Origin: an uncultured Lachnospiraceae bacterium
GTDB lineage: Bacteria > Bacillota_A > Clostridia > Lachnospirales > Lachnospiraceae
DNA: 10,608 nt
NCBI GenBank assembly: GCA_910585655.1
Contig: CAJUFW010000123.1
Location: 1-10,608 of the forward strand
Direction: 5' to 3'
Shown here: piece after piece, positions 7,408 through 10,608 of the stretch
How the letters are laid out: every line of letters starts with the position of its first letter
Numbering within the stretch: position 1 is the stretch's first letter
Notes under the pieces: model-generated
Told to the model about the DNA's origin: nothing
Database searches by the model: none
What the model saw: the letters and a program-made list of their open reading frames with translations, nothing else
Translations under genes and position numbers: made by a program

Positions 7408-8175
7408 CTATAACACACAGTCATATAGTATCCCCTCTGCTCCCTGTATCCGTTTCACTTTTACTCCAAATACCTGATCTAAAATCCCGCTTTCATATAC
7501 GCTTGCAGGCGTTCCGACTGCCGCCAGTTTTCCCTCCGACAGTACGGCTATTTCATCGGCATATTTTAGCGCTGCCGGAAGATCATGCAGCACCATGACA
7601 ACCGCTCTTCCGCCGTCCGCCAGACTCCGGCACAGCTCCATCAGTTGAAGCTGATGGGAAATATCTAAAAAAGATGTCGGTTCATCCAGTAAAATCACCG
7701 GCGCGTCCTGTGCCAGCGTCATCGCCAGAAATACTCTCTGCTGCATCCCGCCTGACAGTTCGGACAGTCTCCGATCCTCCAAACCAGATATCCCTGCCAG
7801 GCACATTGCCTTTCTGGCTGCCTTCCTATCCTCCTCACGGTAACGGCGCGGATAGGAAAGATGAGCAAAGCGTCCATGCAGCACCATCGTCATCACTGTC
7901 ATATCCGGAATTCTTTTGTGCTGCGGAAGATACGCTACCTGTCTGGCTCGTGCGGATGCGGGCAACTGCTCCATTGGTCTGCCGCCTATCAGGACAGAGC
8001 CACTGCCTTTTGGCACCAGCCCTGTCAACGTTTTTAATAACGTACTCTTTCCACAGCCATTCGGTCCTGCCAGTACTGTAATCTGCCCACCTAAAAAAGA
8101 AAGCGACAAACCATGCAAAATTTCTCTCCTGCCGTATCCTGCACAAAGATCTTTTACAGAAAGCAATGCTTCCAC
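7408..8175 (-). CDS. FecE/BtuD-type ABC transporter ATP-binding protein
   Basis: The cytoplasmic ATPase of an iron-complex/cobalamin-type importer, driving the FecCD permease encoded just upstream. In 255 residues all nucleotide-binding motifs are intact: Walker A GPNGCGKST (37-45), Q-loop Gln85 (YLPQ), signature LSGGM (140-144), Walker B VILLDEP (160-166), and switch His197 (VLHD). YLPQHKRIPDMTVMTMVLHGRF is typical of the FecE subfamily. The start is GTG 8175, with GAGGAG 9 bases upstream; no alternative start has such a site. The gap to the permease stop is 30 bases and almost entirely purine on the coding strand. The subfamily is clear, but the substrate (ferric siderophore, haem, corrinoid or other metal complex) is not readable from the ATPase. 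Confidence 0.93.
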   Translation of the reverse strand: MEALLSVKDLCAGYGRREILHGLSLSFLGGQITVLAGPNGCGKSTLLKTLTGLVPKGSGSVLIGGRPMEQLPASARARQVAYLPQHKRIPDMTVMTMVLHGRFAHLSYPRRYREEDRKAARKAMCLAGISGLEDRRLSELSGGMQQRVFLAMTLAQDAPVILLDEPTSFLDISHQLQLMELCRSLADGGRAVVMVLHDLPAALKYADEIAVLSEGKLAAVGTPASVYESGILDQVFGVKVKRIQGAEGILYDCVL

Positions 8176-8205
8176 TCTTTCTTTCTCCTCTTTTTCCTAT
8201 TTTTT

Positions 8206-9195
8206 CTATTCCTGCCTATTTGTACTACTCCTTCTTCTGGAAAAGAGCAGGAAAATAAAAAACGGCGCCCCGATAACCGACATTACAATTCCGGTCGGAA
8301 TCTCATATGGCGCAAACAACACACGTGCCGTACAGTCGCAAAGCGTCACAAACGCCGCCCCGCCGAACGCACAGATCGGCAAAAGCCTGCGGCTTTCCCC
8401 TCCGGTCAGCCTCCGCACCAGGTTGGGGATAATCAGCCCGACAAAGCCCAACAGCCCGGCAAAGCTGACGCTTGCTCCTGCCAGTAACGCTGCAAGAGCC
8501 AAAAACAGAGTACGCATCCTACGTACGGAAAGCCCCAGTCCCTGCGCCATCTCTTCTCCCAGAGAAAGCAAATCCAATTCATGGGAAAGGGTCCATACCA
8601 CAAGCAGCGCCCCTAAAATCAACACTGCCGCCGGCAGCAGCCTGGTTCCTGAAACCCCGGAAAAACCTCCGCTCCTAAAGTCTACAATCAACATACCGAC
8701 CTCCGGAAACAACGTTGTAATCCCCTCTGAAACGGCTGTCAAAAAGCTGTTTACTGCCACGCCGCCCAAAATCACCGACGAACGGGAAGCTCCTGTTTTC
8801 TGTGCCGTCAACGCTACTGCCAGCACCGCCGTCAAGGCTCCCAGAAAAGCGCCTCCTGCCACTGCCCAGCCGGAAACCGCTCCTAACGCACAGCAAATCG
8901 TAACGCCCAGTCCGGCTCCGGCGTTTACCCCGATAATCCCCGGAGAAGCCAGATGATTGGCTAATACTCCCTGAATTACCGCGCCGGAAACTGCCAGCCC
9001 GGCTCCGGCTAACAGACAAGCTGCCGTCCGGGGCAGCCTGGCATAACGGAAAATCCGTCCTGCCGTCGTGTCCGTCCCGCTCAGCAGCTCCGCCGGGGAA
9101 AGCCAGACTGCTCCTACGCACAAGCTTAGCAAAGCTGCAAAAAGACATCCTGCTATCGTCACTGACAGCAGGATGTAAAAACGATCCTTATACAT
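8206..9195 (-). CDS. FecCD-family ABC transporter permease
   Basis: The membrane channel subunit of the importer. It has 329 residues, the usual length, with multiple hydrophobic segments along its whole length. Family landmarks are RLPRTAACLLAGAGLAVSGA (53-72) continuing to GVNAGAG (89-95), the cytoplasmic coupling loop around GEEMAQGLGLSVRRMR (213-228), GFVGLIIPNLVR (250-261), and the C-terminal EIPTGIVMSVIGAPFFIFLL (298-317). The ATG overlaps the stop of the binding-protein gene by one base (TGATG). AGGAG lies 8 bases upstream inside that gene, so the two are translationally coupled. Only one permease gene is present, so a homodimer is expected. Confidence 0.95.
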   Translation of the reverse strand: MYKDRFYILLSVTIAGCLFAALLSLCVGAVWLSPAELLSGTDTTAGRIFRYARLPRTAACLLAGAGLAVSGAVIQGVLANHLASPGIIGVNAGAGLGVTICCALGAVSGWAVAGGAFLGALTAVLAVALTAQKTGASRSSVILGGVAVNSFLTAVSEGITTLFPEVGMLIVDFRSGGFSGVSGTRLLPAAVLILGALLVVWTLSHELDLLSLGEEMAQGLGLSVRRMRTLFLALAALLAGASVSFAGLLGFVGLIIPNLVRRLTGGESRRLLPICAFGGAAFVTLCDCTARVLFAPYEIPTGIVMSVIGAPFFIFLLFSRRRSSTNRQE

Positions 9196-10226
9196 CAGTC
9201 AATCTCCTGCCAAAGAAGTTCCATCAGATTTTGATACGCCTCTGCCCAACGCGCATTCGGCTTTAGCCCATAAAGCCGCTTTTCCACATAATACACCCGG
9301 TTCTCCTTGACCGCCGTCAAGCTGTTCCAGGCTGGATTGTCTGAAATAAACTGCTCTACATTCCGTTTCATCCCTTCGGCATCATCGCCCTGCTGTACGA
9401 TAAAAATATAGTCCGGATCACGCTGAATAATATGCTCAACGCTTAAATTTTCCAGTAAGGATTCCTCACTGTCCGCAATGTTTTCACAGCCCAGCTCTGC
9501 CAACAGCTCGCCCAAGACATTTCCCTTGCTGTTTTTGGCACGCACACTGGCAGCCGAAGCACGCAAAGAAAGCACGGACGGAGTACCGTTTTCCTGAATT
9601 TTCTTCTCGCTTTCCTCTAATATCTGCGCGATTTCCGCCTCTATCTCCACGCCGTTTGTCTGGTATAAGTCTTCCCTGCCCGTAATATCCGTACAGATTT
9701 TTAACATCCGTAAATAGGCTTCAAAATTTGCTACGTCAAAATAGGCTACCGGAATCCCGGAATCTTCCAGCGTATCCAGCCAATCCAGATCCACTCTGGT
9801 ATTGGCACTTGCCAGAACAAAATCCGGCTCTGCCGAAAACAACAGTTCCAAACTTAAATCCTTGGTATTTCCGAGGTTTACTGTCTCCTTTGGCAAAGAC
9901 AGCCCAAAATCCTCCCACGCATCGTCGGGAGTCGCCACGACCTCTCCTCCTGCCAGATACCAGATGTCTGTAAAACTGCCTAACAACGACGCCACACGCT
10001 CCGGGCAGGCATCCACTGTCACTTCCCGTCCCAAATCGTCCGTAAATGTTATGGCGTCTGCTTTGGAATCCTCCTGCCTAACGTCTCCCTCCTTACTGGC
10101 ACAGCCTGACAGCGTTACGCTCATTCCCGGCAGCAGGGCAAACAGCCCCGCTGCCAAGCATACCACCGCCAGTTTCCGCCTCCACTCTGCCTCCTTTTTT
10201 CCGTCCTTTTTCTTGTCCTTTCTCAC
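9195..10226 (-). CDS. FecB/BtuF-type substrate-binding lipoprotein
   Basis: The extracytoplasmic substrate-binding subunit (periplasmic-binding-protein family of iron complexes and cobalamin, PF01497-like). A highly basic N-terminus (1-19) and hydrophobic segment (~19-38) end in the lipobox LSGC (39-42), so the mature protein should be lipid-anchored at Cys42. The domain starts with ITFTDDLGREVTVDACPERVASLL (~59-82). PDFVLAS, DPDYIFIVQQGDD and the terminal NARWAEAYQNLMELLW are typical of the family. GTG 10226 is chosen because AGGAGG (10238-10233) lies 6 bases upstream. Its stop overlaps the permease start. The 101 bases before it lack a terminator or clear promoter, so it is probably co-transcribed with the upstream sirohaem-protein gene. 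The ligand is unknown. Confidence 0.93.
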   Translation of the reverse strand: MRKDKKKDGKKEAEWRRKLAVVCLAAGLFALLPGMSVTLSGCASKEGDVRQEDSKADAITFTDDLGREVTVDACPERVASLLGSFTDIWYLAGGEVVATPDDAWEDFGLSLPKETVNLGNTKDLSLELLFSAEPDFVLASANTRVDLDWLDTLEDSGIPVAYFDVANFEAYLRMLKICTDITGREDLYQTNGVEIEAEIAQILEESEKKIQENGTPSVLSLRASAASVRAKNSKGNVLGELLAELGCENIADSEESLLENLSVEHIIQRDPDYIFIVQQGDDAEGMKRNVEQFISDNPAWNSLTAVKENRVYYVEKRLYGLKPNARWAEAYQNLMELLWQEID

Positions 10227-10327
10227 GCTCTTCCTCCTGTTTCCATCTTTCCCTTCATTTTCATCTTTCTGTTCTGTCTCACGTTTCTGTCTTTACGTTT
10301 CCTTTTTATTTCCTTTTTATCTTTGTT
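10227..10327 (-). repeat. Polypurine leader with short tandem repeats upstream of the binding-protein gene
   Basis: The coding strand is almost all purine for ~100 bases and the bias runs into the first codons of the lipoprotein gene. It contains an exact 11-base tandem duplication (ATAAAAAGGAA twice, 10299-10320) and an imperfect 13/14-base duplication (AAACGTAAAGACAG and AAACGTGAGACAG, 10274-10300). I see no hairpin, terminator or -35/-10 pair. It is probably an unstructured spacer that helps ribosome loading. Confidence 0.6.
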
Positions 10328-10608
10328 TTAACAGGTTGCCCCGCCCTTTACGGTTTTACCTAATATTGTGCTTTTATCAATTTCCTGATTCAACAGCTTG
10401 TCCTGCACATAGTCAAAGCCCAGCCGCTCGATCGTATCTGCAAAACGTTCCCCGGTAATGCCTTCGTTACGGAAAAACAGAATCGCACGTTCAATGATCT
10501 CTAATACCTCCTCTTCCGAGGTAAACAGTCGTTCAAGCGGCTTTCCGGTAGCCACCTTTTTGCCCCAGCGACCTCCGATATAAACCCGGTAGCCGTCGGT
10601 ATACTCTG
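10328..10608 (-). CDS. Sirohaem/4Fe-4S sulfite/nitrite reductase-like protein, C-terminal part only
   Basis: The frame is open to the right window edge, so only the last ~93 residues are present. They read YRVYIGGRWGKKVATGKPLERL, then a helical tail with FFRNEGITGERFADTIERLGF, ending KGGATC. This combination matches the C-terminus of the nitrite/sulfite reductase 4Fe-4S (sirohaem) domain family, especially the small Dsr-like proteins of anaerobes and the NirB/NirA type. The cluster-binding cysteines lie outside the window, so activity cannot be judged. A GTG at 10555 could be mistaken for a start, but the family sequence continues upstream of it. It lies 101 bases before the lipoprotein gene on the same strand with no terminator between. 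Confidence 0.75.
   Translation of the reverse strand, partial: EYTDGYRVYIGGRWGKKVATGKPLERLFTSEEEVLEIIERAILFFRNEGITGERFADTIERLGFDYVQDKLLNQEIDKSTILGKTVKGGATC

Noticed and set aside
7106..7477. 123-codon + strand frame across the nrdD regulatory region, including an internal ATG at 7346
   Set aside because: There is no ribosome binding site, it crosses the promoter, NrdR-like boxes and palindrome, and it ends antisense inside the ATPase gene.
7916..8956. 346-codon + strand reading frame
   Set aside because: It is antisense to the permease and ATPase genes; its Pro/Ser/Thr/Ala-rich composition is what the complement of a hydrophobic membrane-protein gene produces.
9802..10458. 218-codon + strand reading frame
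   Set aside because: It is antisense to the binding-protein gene; its Phe/Leu/Ser-rich tail is just the complement of the polypurine leader.
10553..10555. GTG as the start of a 75-residue small protein
   Set aside because: Sirohaem-domain sequence (YRVYIGGRWGKK) continues upstream in frame, so this is the tail of a larger gene.

Overview
The window looks like chromosomal DNA of an anaerobic Firmicute, most likely of the Clostridia and possibly Lachnospiraceae. The evidence is an oxygen-sensitive class III ribonucleotide reductase pair (nrdD-nrdG), strong AGGAGG-type ribosome binding sites, frequent GTG starts, a clostridial-style M56/BlaR1 membrane protease and intermediate GC content. The genus assignment is inference. 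I see no tRNA, rRNA, CRISPR array, transposase or phage gene.

Layout: positions 1-2125 (+ strand) hold a BlaR1-type M56 metalloprotease cut by the left window edge. Its C-terminal part is not a penicillin-binding domain; it contains four degenerate ~29-residue repeats. Everything else is on the - strand and is described in transcription order, right to left. First comes the 3' end of a sirohaem/4Fe-4S sulfite/nitrite reductase-like gene (10608-10328). A three-gene FecBCD-family uptake system follows: lipoprotein (10226-9195), permease (9195-8206) and ATPase (8175-7408). Next is a ~290-base regulatory region with two probable NrdR boxes, a good extended -10 promoter and a palindrome-rich leader. 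Then come nrdD (7116-4990) and nrdG (4920-4348), an intrinsic terminator, and a three-domain protein (4284-2173) joining a sugar-isomerase-like TIM barrel, a TolB/PD40 beta-propeller and a DUF3237-like domain. That last gene converges on the M56 gene, with a terminator hairpin between them.

How the genes work together: NrdD and NrdG form one functional unit, the glycyl-radical enzyme and its radical-SAM activase, and are probably repressed by NrdR through the paired boxes. The uptake genes form one translationally linked unit that probably begins at or upstream of the sirohaem-protein gene. Its substrate (iron complex, haem, corrinoid or similar) cannot be read from the sequence. The three-domain protein starts only 22 bases after the T-run of the nrdDG terminator, so it is either expressed by read-through or from a promoter I could not identify inside nrdG.

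The items most worth a second look are the three-domain fusion, the repeat-bearing sensor part of the M56 protein, and the unassigned structured leader of nrdD.
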